A stretch of 8,280 bases of DNA from an uncultured Clostridia bacterium (GTDB lineage: Bacteria; Bacillota; Clostridia; Oscillospirales; Oscillospiraceae). This document shows, in pieces, positions 1 through 5,283 of this stretch. Both the position numbers and the translations under genes were made by a program. Below the pieces are notes generated by a model, which was not told the origin of the DNA, made no database searches, and worked only from the letters and a program-made list of their open reading frames with translations. Positions within the stretch are counted from its first letter, which is position 1; each line of letters begins with the position of its first letter. Where the stretch lies: positions 1-8,280 of the forward strand of contig CALLZZ010000301.1 in assembly GCA_937858235.1 (NCBI GenBank), written 5' to 3'.

Positions 1-1141
1 GGACGGGGAGGGTTTCTCCTACCCAGCTCTCCAGATAGCGCCGCTCCATCTCCCCGGCGATCTGAGCTGCAGCGTGACAGCGCGCCTCCTTTACTGCGTT
101 AGGGAGCTGTCCCGGCTGCCGATCCGCTACGGTACCGCTGCGGCGGGAGTAGGGGAAGATGTGCATAGTGGAAAAGTCCACTTTTTGAATCAGTTCCAAA
201 GTGGCAGTGAATTCTACTTCTGTCTCCCCCACAAACCCGCAGATTAGATCGGTGGTGATGGCAGGCCGGTCAAAATGGCGCCGCAGGAGCCGGCAGGATT
301 CCAGAAACCGCTCCGTGGTATACTTTCGGTTCATCCGTTTTAGGGTAGCGTCGCAGCCCGACTGGAGCGCCAGATGGAAGTGGGGACACAGGTTGTCCAG
401 TTTGACTGCCCGGCGGCAAAAGTCTTCGGTAATCGTCCGTGGCTCCAGACTGCCCAGTCGAATGCGCAGCCCCGGCACAGCTTGACAGATGGCCTCCATC
501 AGGTCGATGAGGGTTTTGCCGGTGTCCAGATCGCTGCCCCAGCTGGAGATTTCGATGCCGGTGATCACAATTTCATGGTATCCGGCTTCCGCAAGGGCCT
601 TGGCCTGTGCCACTGCTGCCGGGATGGATGCACTGCGTACCGGCCCCCGGGTAAAGGGAATGATACAGTAGGTGCAGAAGTTCCCACACCCGTCCTCTAC
701 CTTGAGCATGGCGCGGGTACGCCCCGCCAACCCGCCGGCAGGAAGTACTTCAAAATCGTGACGGTTCAGGGCGTCGTCTACCGAAACCGCTGCTGTCTCG
801 GGCCGGATGCTGTACTGCTCCAGTTGATCCAGGAACGCCAGCCGATCTCCGGTACCAGCCACCAGATCTACGCCCAGTTCCACAATATCGTTGGGCTTTG
901 CTTGGGCGTAGCAACCGCAGACCGCTACGATGGACTCCGGGTGATCCCGCCGGGTACGGCGAATCATGTTGCGGCACTTCTTATCACTGACGGCGGTGAC
1001 GGAACAGGTGTTGATGATGTAAACGTCGGCGGCGCCGTCAAAGGGCGTCAGTGTGTGACCGCGCTGGGTCAGAATGGTCTCCATGGCCTGGGTCTCATAT
1101 TGGTTGACCTTGCAGCCCAAAGTATAAATTGCAAAGCGCAT
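1..1141 (-). CDS. mtaB: MtaB, tRNA t6A37 methylthiotransferase (3' end cut by window edge)
   Basis: Radical SAM methylthiotransferase that converts N6-threonylcarbamoyladenosine-37 of ANN-decoding tRNAs to the 2-methylthio form (ms2t6A). The visible 380 codons begin with the family signature TLGCKVNQYET. The N-terminal UPF0004 domain carries the three expected cluster cysteines at C10, C46 (NTCSVT) and C77 (CGCYAQ). The radical SAM cysteines are C152, C156 and C159 in VEDGCGNFCTYC, followed by IPFTRG. The reading frame is still open at base 2, in VGETLPV, which looks like the start of the TRAM RNA-binding domain. About 50-60 residues are therefore expected beyond the window. MtaB is preferred over MiaB and RimO because of the TLGCKVNQYE start. 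The ATG at 1141 has GAAAGG about 10 bases upstream. The gene is divergent from yfbR and has its own predicted promoter. No defects are visible. Confidence 0.93.
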   Translation of the reverse strand, partial: MRFAIYTLGCKVNQYETQAMETILTQRGHTLTPFDGAADVYIINTCSVTAVSDKKCRNMIRRTRRDHPESIVAVCGCYAQAKPNDIVELGVDLVAGTGDRLAFLDQLEQYSIRPETAAVSVDDALNRHDFEVLPAGGLAGRTRAMLKVEDGCGNFCTYCIIPFTRGPVRSASIPAAVAQAKALAEAGYHEIVITGIEISSWGSDLDTGKTLIDLMEAICQAVPGLRIRLGSLEPRTITEDFCRRAVKLDNLCPHFHLALQSGCDATLKRMNRKYTTERFLESCRLLRRHFDRPAITTDLICGFVGETEVEFTATLELIQKVDFSTMHIFPYSRRSGTVADRQPGQLPNAVKEARCHAAAQIAGEMERRYLESWVGETLPV

Positions 1142-1202
1142 AAAATTCGCCTTTCTCAATCAGAATGAAACGAAATGAGCAGGATTCACTTCGCAAATTA
1201 CC

Positions 1203-1231
1203 ATTATAATCGGAAAATGAAATTCTGTACA
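1203..1231 (-). promoter_or_regulatory. Predicted sigma-A promoter of mtaB
   Basis: Read on the minus strand, a perfect -10 box TATAAT lies at 1208-1203. A -35-like TGTACA (4 of 6 consensus bases) lies at 1231-1226, with a 17-base spacer. Transcription would start near 1196 and give a 5' UTR of about 55 bases before the mtaB ATG at 1141. The AT-rich gap between the divergent genes supports this. It is prediction by eye only. Confidence 0.6.
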
Positions 1232-1264
1232 GTGCTTTGCCGCATAAAATTGTATAAGGTGTCA

Positions 1265-1294
1265 TTTACAAGGGGCTTTTGGCTATGATACAAT
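1265..1294 (+). promoter_or_regulatory. Predicted sigma-A promoter of the yfbR operon
   Basis: The -35 box TTTACA (1265-1270, 5 of 6 consensus) and the -10 box TACAAT (1289-1294, 5 of 6) are 18 bases apart. A TGn extension (TGA at 1286-1288) sits directly before the -10 box. Transcription would start near 1301, about 35 bases before the yfbR ATG. This is the best promoter match upstream of the four-gene operon, and no comparable promoter is apparent between those genes. Confidence 0.65.
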
Positions 1295-1336
1295 GGTCAG
1301 GATACTTTTTAGAGTGATAAGGAGCAAAGAGCCGGG

Positions 1337-1927
1337 ATGGATTGTCATTTTTATGCCCTGATGGCCCGGATGCGCTATATCCAGCGCTGGGCGCTGATGC
1401 GGAACACGGAGCCGGAAAATGTGCAGGAGCACTCCCATATGGTGGCGGTGCTGACCCATGCCCTGGTGCTGATCCAGAACCGGTACTACGGCGGCAACCT
1501 TGATCCGGGGCAGGCGGTGCTGGCGGCTCTGTATCACGATACCACCGAGATCCTCACCGGGGATCTGCCTACCCCCATTAAATACTACAATCCGGAACTG
1601 CGCACGTCCTATCAGGTGGTAGAGCAGGCGGCGGCTCGGCGGCTGCTGGATCTGTTGCCGGAGGAGTTGCGGGAGGACTACCAACCGCTGTTGGAGGAAT
1701 CCGATCCGGAAGTACAGGCGGTGGTGAAGGCGGCGGATAAGCTGGACGCCTACTTAAAGTGCGTGAAGGAGCTGAAGGCCGGGAATCTGGAGTTCAAGAA
1801 GGCGAAGGAGCAGACCTACGCTGCCCTGATGCAGAACCCTATGCCTGCCCTGCAATACTTTATTCTGCATTTTCTGCCCAGCTTTGAACTGACACTGGAT
1901 GAGCTGAACGGATCGACGATATCATAA
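1337..1927 (+). CDS. yfbR: YfbR-type HD-domain 5'-deoxynucleotidase
   Basis: Metal-dependent phosphohydrolase that removes the 5' phosphate from deoxyribonucleoside monophosphates in dNTP salvage and turnover; some relatives also accept ribonucleotides. The 196 residues match the E. coli YfbR length (199) and pattern throughout. R17-W18 and LMRN lie near the start. The HD metal ligands are H32 (in ENVQEHS), H67-D68 (LYHDTTE) and D134 (KAADKLDAYLKC). E71 is at the catalytic glutamate position, and GDLPTPIKYYNP (75-86) is a family hallmark. The C-terminal PSFELTLDEL also matches. AAGGAG at 1319-1324 lies 12 bases before the ATG, a slightly long spacing, but no better in-frame start is available. 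It is the first gene of a four-gene operon. All catalytic residues are present, so it should be active; the natural substrate here is inferred from the family. Confidence 0.93.
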   Translation: MDCHFYALMARMRYIQRWALMRNTEPENVQEHSHMVAVLTHALVLIQNRYYGGNLDPGQAVLAALYHDTTEILTGDLPTPIKYYNPELRTSYQVVEQAAARRLLDLLPEELREDYQPLLEESDPEVQAVVKAADKLDAYLKCVKELKAGNLEFKKAKEQTYAALMQNPMPALQYFILHFLPSFELTLDELNGSTIS

Positions 1928-1949
1928 AAAACAATATATTTTTGAGAGC

Positions 1950-1960
1950 AAGGAGAAGGA
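1950..1960 (+). promoter_or_regulatory. Ribosome binding site fixing the ACT-protein start
   Basis: AAGGAG (1950-1955) followed by GAAGGA (1955-1960) gives a double purine-rich site 10 and 5 bases before the ATG at 1966. It rules out the upstream in-frame TTG at 1942, which would place this site inside the coding region and add eight residues unlike the family. Confidence 0.75.
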
Positions 1961-1965
1961 ACGTT

Positions 1966-2235
1966 ATGCGTGCTATTGTTACTGTGGTCGGGAAGGATCG
2001 GGTTGGGATCATTGCCAACGTATGTAATTTGCTGGCCAAGTATCAGGTCAACGTGCTGGACATCAGCCAGACCGTGATGAAGGAATACTTCACCATGATT
2101 ATGATGGTGGACGCCACGGCATCTGAACTGCCCATTGCCCAGCTGAGCCAGGTCATGAAGGATGAGGGCTTGAAGCAGGAGCTGGATATTCATGTTCAGC
2201 GGGAAGATATTTTTAACGCCATGCATCGGATTTGA
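1966..2235 (+). CDS. ACT-domain protein, UPF0237 family
   Basis: A stand-alone ACT domain of 89 residues, the usual size for UPF0237. It starts MRAIVTVVGKDRVGIIA, the beta-strand plus 'GxDRxGIxA' loop and helix typical of GcvR-like ACT modules. VNVLDISQTVMKEYFTMIMMVD (29-50, one beta-alpha-beta unit) follows, and then a C-terminal extension ending NAMHRI. ACT domains usually bind small ligands such as amino acids at a dimer interface and regulate a partner protein. No ligand is established for this family and none can be read here. The stop lies 13 bases before the UPF0210 gene, and the two families are adjacent in many Firmicutes, which suggests that this protein regulates or binds the UPF0210 product. 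That partnership is inference. Confidence 0.9.
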   Translation: MRAIVTVVGKDRVGIIANVCNLLAKYQVNVLDISQTVMKEYFTMIMMVDATASELPIAQLSQVMKDEGLKQELDIHVQREDIFNAMHRI

Positions 2236-2248
2236 ATGAGGTGGAGAC

Positions 2249-3607
2249 ATGCTGACAAGAAATGAAATCATGCAGACCCTCGATATGATTGACCAGCAGC
2301 ACTTGGACATTCGTACCATTACCATGGGGATCTCCCTGCTCTCCTGCTGCCACCCGGATTCCGAGGAGGCTTGTCGAAAGATTTATGATAAGATCTGCCG
2401 TCATGCTGAGCGGCTAGTGGCAACCGGGGAACAAATTGAGGTTGAATTTGGCATTCCCATCGTCCATAAGCGGATTTCGGTTACCCCCATGGCATTGGTG
2501 GCGGCAGCCAGCGAGACGGCGGACTACGTTCCCTTCGCAAAAGCCATGGATCGAGCTGCAAAAACCTGTGGCGTGAACTTTATTGGCGGCTATTCGGCGC
2601 TGGTGCAGAAGGGGATGACAGAGGCAGATCGCAAGCTGATTGCCTCCATTCCGGAAGCGCTAGCGGTGACGGAATACGTCTGTTCCTCCATCAACGTAGG
2701 CTCCACCCGGGCGGGCATCAATATGGACGCAGTCCGACTCATGGGGGAGACGGTGAAGAAAACCGCATTGCGAACTGCGGATCAGGACGGCTTGGGCTGC
2801 GCCAAGCTGGTGGTGTTCTGTAACGCGGTAGAGGATAACCCCTTTATGGCCGGAGCTTTCCACGGTGTCGGCGAGGCCGAGAGCATTATTAATGTAGGTG
2901 TTTCCGGTCCCGGAGTCGTACACCATGCCCTCCAGTCGGTGAAGGGACAACCCTTCGACCAGGTGGCGGAAACAGTGAAGAAAACAGCGTTCCGCATCAC
3001 CCGGATGGGACAGCTGGTGGCAAGAGAGGCCAGCCAGCGCTTGGATGTGCCCTTTGGCATCGTGGATTTGTCCCTGGCACCCACTCCGGCGGTAGGGGAC
3101 TCCGTGGCCCGGATTCTCGAAGAGATGGGTCTGGAGTGCTGCGGCACCCACGGCACCACGGCGGCGTTGGCACTGCTCAACGATGCGGTGAAGAAGGGTG
3201 GCGTCATGGCCTCCAGCCATGTGGGCGGACTGTCTGGCGCATTTATCCCCGTCAGTGAGGATGAAGGCATGATCGCTGCCGCAGAGTCCGGCGTTCTGAC
3301 CTTGGATAAGATGGAAGCCATGACCTGTGTCTGTTCCGTGGGGTTGGATATGATTGCCGTCCCCGGTGATACCACCAGCGATACCATCGCAGCAATCATT
3401 GCCGATGAAGCAGCCATCGGTATGGTGAACAATAAAACCACTGCCGTCCGGATCATTCCCGCCCAGGGGAAAACGGTAGGTGATCGGATTGAAATGGGCG
3501 GTCTGCTGGGCAGCGCTCCGGTGATGCCCATCCATAGAGAGTCTGCGGCGGACTTCATTGCCCGTGGCGGACGGATTCCCGCACCCCTCCACAGCCTGAA
3601 AAACTGA
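2249..3607 (+). CDS. UPF0210/DUF711 'PFL family' protein, function unknown
   Basis: A 452-residue cytosolic protein of the DUF711 (UPF0210) family, whose fold resembles the pyruvate formate-lyase barrel although no enzymatic activity is established. Family-like conserved blocks include VGSTRAGINMDAVRLMG (150-166), GVGEAESIINVGVSGPGVV (206-224), DLSLAPTPAVGDSVA (273-287), LECCGTHGTTAAL (295-307), SSHVGGLSGAFIPVSEDEGM (322-341), VPGDTTSDTIAAIIADE (371-387) and MGGLLGSAPVMP (416-427). The length is full for the family. I see no glycyl-radical motif of the PFL type, so it should not be called formate acetyltransferase. AGGTGG at 2239-2244 gives a good ribosome site. Its TGA overlaps the ATG of the LOG gene by one base. 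The tight linkage to the ACT protein, YfbR and LOG hints at small-molecule or nucleotide metabolism. Confidence 0.92.
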   Translation: MLTRNEIMQTLDMIDQQHLDIRTITMGISLLSCCHPDSEEACRKIYDKICRHAERLVATGEQIEVEFGIPIVHKRISVTPMALVAAASETADYVPFAKAMDRAAKTCGVNFIGGYSALVQKGMTEADRKLIASIPEALAVTEYVCSSINVGSTRAGINMDAVRLMGETVKKTALRTADQDGLGCAKLVVFCNAVEDNPFMAGAFHGVGEAESIINVGVSGPGVVHHALQSVKGQPFDQVAETVKKTAFRITRMGQLVAREASQRLDVPFGIVDLSLAPTPAVGDSVARILEEMGLECCGTHGTTAALALLNDAVKKGGVMASSHVGGLSGAFIPVSEDEGMIAAAESGVLTLDKMEAMTCVCSVGLDMIAVPGDTTSDTIAAIIADEAAIGMVNNKTTAVRIIPAQGKTVGDRIEMGGLLGSAPVMPIHRESAADFIARGGRIPAPLHSLKN

Positions 3608-4131
3608 TGAAACTCTGCGTCTACGGTTCGTTAAACCAGCCTGCCAATCCACAGTGGGAAACGTATGCAGTCGCGTTTGGCCGCCAGCTGGCACAGCGAG
3701 GTCATACGTTCCTGTTTGGCGGCGGCGGCACCGGATTGTTGGGCGCGGCAGCCCGGGCGGCACGCAGTGCAGACGGCGCATTAACCGCTGTGGTGCGAGG
3801 TGATCAGTCCTGGGAGACTCCGTTGGAAGGCAGTTATCCACGCATTTTGGTCTCCGGTTACCGAGAGCGGAAACAAGCCATGGAGGAGACCGCAGAAGGG
3901 TTTGTGATCCTTCCGGGGGGCATCGGAACCCTGGATGAGTGCGTGGAAACCCTGATTCTGGAGAGCCGCTACAAACCCGTAGCCATCTATCAGCCCGACG
4001 GCTATTACGAAGGTCTGCGTACCTTCTTCCGCCGTTCAGCAGCGGAAGGCTTATTGTCTTCCGCTTGGAACCCAGATCGTTGGTTCTGCGATACGCTGGA
4101 TCAGTTGTGGAACACCTTAGAACATCAATAA
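3607..4131 (+). CDS. LOG-family protein (TIGR00730-like), probable nucleotide 5'-monophosphate phosphoribohydrolase
   Basis: A Rossmann-fold protein of 174 residues. The N-terminal strand MKLCVYGS is followed by the glycine-rich FGGGGTGLLG (37-46). RERK (86-89) and the signature PGGIGTLDE (103-111) supply the Arg, Lys, Thr and Glu residues used by LOG enzymes to bind the phosphate and ribose. LOG/PpnN-type enzymes hydrolyse the N-glycosidic bond of nucleoside 5'-monophosphates; some release cytokinin bases, and bacterial members also act on AMP, GMP or CMP. The sequence cannot tell which substrate applies; 'lysine decarboxylase' is an outdated label for the family. The start is set by the TGATG overlap with the preceding gene. 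No Shine-Dalgarno sequence is visible before it, so translation probably depends on coupling. It is the last gene of the operon. Confidence 0.88.
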   Translation: MKLCVYGSLNQPANPQWETYAVAFGRQLAQRGHTFLFGGGGTGLLGAAARAARSADGALTAVVRGDQSWETPLEGSYPRILVSGYRERKQAMEETAEGFVILPGGIGTLDECVETLILESRYKPVAIYQPDGYYEGLRTFFRRSAAEGLLSSAWNPDRWFCDTLDQLWNTLEHQ

Positions 4132-4169
4132 AAAAGGAACTTTCTATCTGTGTAGAAAGTTCCTTTTTT
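4130..4169 (+). terminator. Intrinsic terminator, near-symmetric and probably bidirectional
   Basis: Left arm AAAAAAGGAACTTTCTA (4130-4146) and right arm TAGAAAGTTCCTTTTTT (4153-4169) form a perfect 17-bp inverted repeat with a 6-base loop. The right arm ends in a T run and the left arm begins with an A run, so it can work on both strands. It would end both the plus-strand yfbR operon and the convergent mrp gene. The left arm starts inside the TAA stop codon (4129-4131) of the LOG gene. Confidence 0.92.
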
Positions 4170-4185
4170 CTGTATACGCTGCATT

Positions 4186-4202
4186 AAAAACGTGCGCGGC
4201 AC
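4186..4202 (-). terminator. Weak candidate terminator downstream of mrp
   Basis: On the minus strand a short hairpin GTGC-CGC-GCAC (4202-4192) is followed by G and five T (4190-4186). The stem is only 4 bp, so it is weak alone. It lies upstream of the strong bidirectional terminator as seen from mrp and may simply assist it, or be incidental. Confidence 0.3.
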
Positions 4203-4217
4203 AATAACGCATTCGGT

Positions 4218-4259
4218 CCAGCCTTTCGGAAAGGTTGGCAGGATACAAGGGCAAAGCCC
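4218..4259. other. Two short hairpins between the LOG terminator and mrp
   Basis: Between the operon terminator and the mrp stop codon, CCAGCCTTT and AAAGGTTGG pair over 9 bp (one G-T pair, loop CGG, 4218-4238). GGGC-AAA-GCCC follows at 4249-4259. Neither has a T run, so they are not ordinary terminators. They could be the remains of a dispersed palindromic repeat or 3' UTR structure for mrp mRNA. No open frame of substance lies here. Confidence 0.4.
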
Positions 4260-4270
4260 GTGGCGGAGCC

Positions 4271-5179
4271 TTAGGGCAGCAGAGAAGCCAGCATCTTAGC
4301 AGTGTCAGTCAGATAGTCAGCATCCACGTCCTCAATCTTACCTGCGTCACAGGCAGCGGCCACTGCGGGATCCATGGGCAGCTGAGCCAGCACGGGGACG
4401 TGATTCTCAGTGGCTACGTCAGCGATATGACTTTTGCCGAAAATCTCGTGTTTTTTACCGCAGTCAGGACACTGGAAGTAGGAGAAGTTCTCCACCAGAC
4501 CCAGTACGGGAACTTCCATGATCTGAGCCATCTTGAGGGCCTTGGTGACGATCATGGAGACCAGGTCCTGGGGAGAGGATACCACAATAATGGTGTCCAC
4601 CGGCAGGGACTGGAATACGGTGAGGGGTACGTCGCCGGTTCCGGGAGGCATGTCGACAAACATGTAGTCGACGTCGCCCCAGTACACATCCGTCCAGAAC
4701 TGCTTGACGACACCGGCGATGACGGGGCCGCGCCAGACCACGGGGTCGGTATCATTCTGGGTGATCAGGTTCAGAGACATGATCTTCACGCCGTTTTTGG
4801 AATCAGAGGGCAGCAGTCCCTTGTCGGAGCTGCGCGCCTTTTGAGTGATACCAAAGACCTTGGGAACGGAGGGACCGGTGATGTCGGCGTCCAGCACGGC
4901 GGTTTTGTAGCCGAGCTTGGCCATGGCAGCGGCCATGGAGCAGGTGACCATGCTTTTGCCGACGCCACCCTTACCGCTGACGACGCCAATTACGTGTTTG
5001 ATGTTGGAATAGATGTTCTGATCTACCTTGGGGGGAGGAGCACAATGCTCACTACAGGAGGAACAGTCATGGCTGCATTCGTGTTCGGTTTCCCGAGAGC
5101 TACAGGTTTCACTACAAGAAGCGCAGTCGTGATTGCAATCATGCTCATTGTTTTGAGAGGAACAGCTGGAACAAGACAT
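4271..5179 (-). CDS. mrp: Mrp/NBP35-family P-loop ATPase, Fe-S cluster carrier, with doubled N-terminal Cys/His motif
   Basis: A cytosolic ATPase of 302 residues that binds and hands on Fe-S clusters (Mrp/ApbC/NBP35 family). The deviant Walker A GKGGVGKS spans 69-76, with DADITGPSVP after it and DYMFVDMPPGTGD as the Walker B/switch region. CPDC (C237, C240) is the conserved cysteine pair that bridges a cluster in the dimer. The first 46 residues are unusual: ten cysteines and five histidines, including two copies of the pattern EHxCxHDCxSCSExC (residues 12-26 and 32-46) exactly 20 residues apart, plus a leading SCSSC. Clostridial relatives usually have one such motif. No C-terminal NifX-like domain is present. 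AAAGGAG lies 9 bases before the ATG. The gene is monocistronic as far as can be seen and convergent with the LOG operon. Confidence 0.93.
   Translation of the reverse strand: MSCSSCSSQNNEHDCNHDCASCSETCSSRETEHECSHDCSSCSEHCAPPPKVDQNIYSNIKHVIGVVSGKGGVGKSMVTCSMAAAMAKLGYKTAVLDADITGPSVPKVFGITQKARSSDKGLLPSDSKNGVKIMSLNLITQNDTDPVVWRGPVIAGVVKQFWTDVYWGDVDYMFVDMPPGTGDVPLTVFQSLPVDTIIVVSSPQDLVSMIVTKALKMAQIMEVPVLGLVENFSYFQCPDCGKKHEIFGKSHIADVATENHVPVLAQLPMDPAVAAACDAGKIEDVDADYLTDTAKMLASLLP
5042..5160 (-). repeat. 60-bp imperfect tandem duplication inside mrp
   Basis: Blocks 5041-5100 and 5101-5160 align without gaps, with about 38 of 60 identical bases by hand count. They encode the two 20-residue Cys/His units of the Mrp N-terminus. 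The encoded Cys, His, Glu and Ser positions are better conserved than the silent positions, which suggests an old duplication kept under selection rather than a recent slippage. Confidence 0.75.
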
Positions 5180-5205
5180 AGTGATAAACTCCTTTACTTA
5201 GAGAG

Positions 5206-5256
5206 ATAATATAGTCATAGCCTTCCCAATGTAACATAACTTTTCTAAAAAATCAA
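5206..5256 (-). promoter_or_regulatory. Predicted promoter region of mrp
   Basis: Two overlapping candidates can be read on the minus strand. The first is TTGATT (5256-5251), a 17-base spacer and TACATT (5233-5228), with a TGT extension just before the -10. The second is GTTACA (5235-5230), an 18-base spacer and TATTAT (5211-5206). The gap is AT-rich and lies between the kinase stop and the mrp ribosome site. I cannot choose between them. Confidence 0.45.
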
Positions 5257-5283
5257 TGCCAGTACAGGGATAGGAAACCAGAT

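Noticed and set aside
374..1168. Plus-strand open frame of 264 codons opposite mtaB
   Set aside because: The minus strand codes for MtaB with all cluster motifs. The plus-strand translation resembles no family and has no ribosome site; such shadows are expected at this GC content.
1137..1251. 11-base direct repeat CGCATAAAATT at 1137-1147 and 1241-1251
   Set aside because: One copy covers the mtaB start codon and the other lies upstream of both promoters' core. With only two copies and no symmetry, chance in AT-rich DNA is a sufficient explanation.
1942..1965. TTG start giving the ACT protein eight extra residues
   Set aside because: The ribosome binding site lies inside this segment, and the family begins at the MRAIVTVVG methionine.
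2249..3607. UPF0210 as a true pyruvate formate-lyase
   Set aside because: Only the fold is related. No glycyl-radical motif or PFL-type catalytic Cys-Cys context is supported, no PFL activase is nearby, and the length is about 450 rather than about 750 residues.
2660..3841. Minus-strand open frames of 393 and 258 codons opposite UPF0210 and LOG
   Set aside because: They overlap two well-supported plus-strand genes, have His/Gly- or Pro/Ser-rich composition typical of antisense reading, and show no domain.
4235..5209. Plus-strand open frame of 324 codons opposite mrp
   Set aside because: It is the complement of the complete Mrp gene, with an odd composition rich in Gly, His and Asp and no recognisable motif. 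It also begins in the hairpin-rich spacer.
5234..5283. Possible terminator for the kinase at the T run on the minus strand (5245-5252)
   Set aside because: No stable GC stem precedes the T run, and the same bases form the spacer of a candidate mrp promoter.
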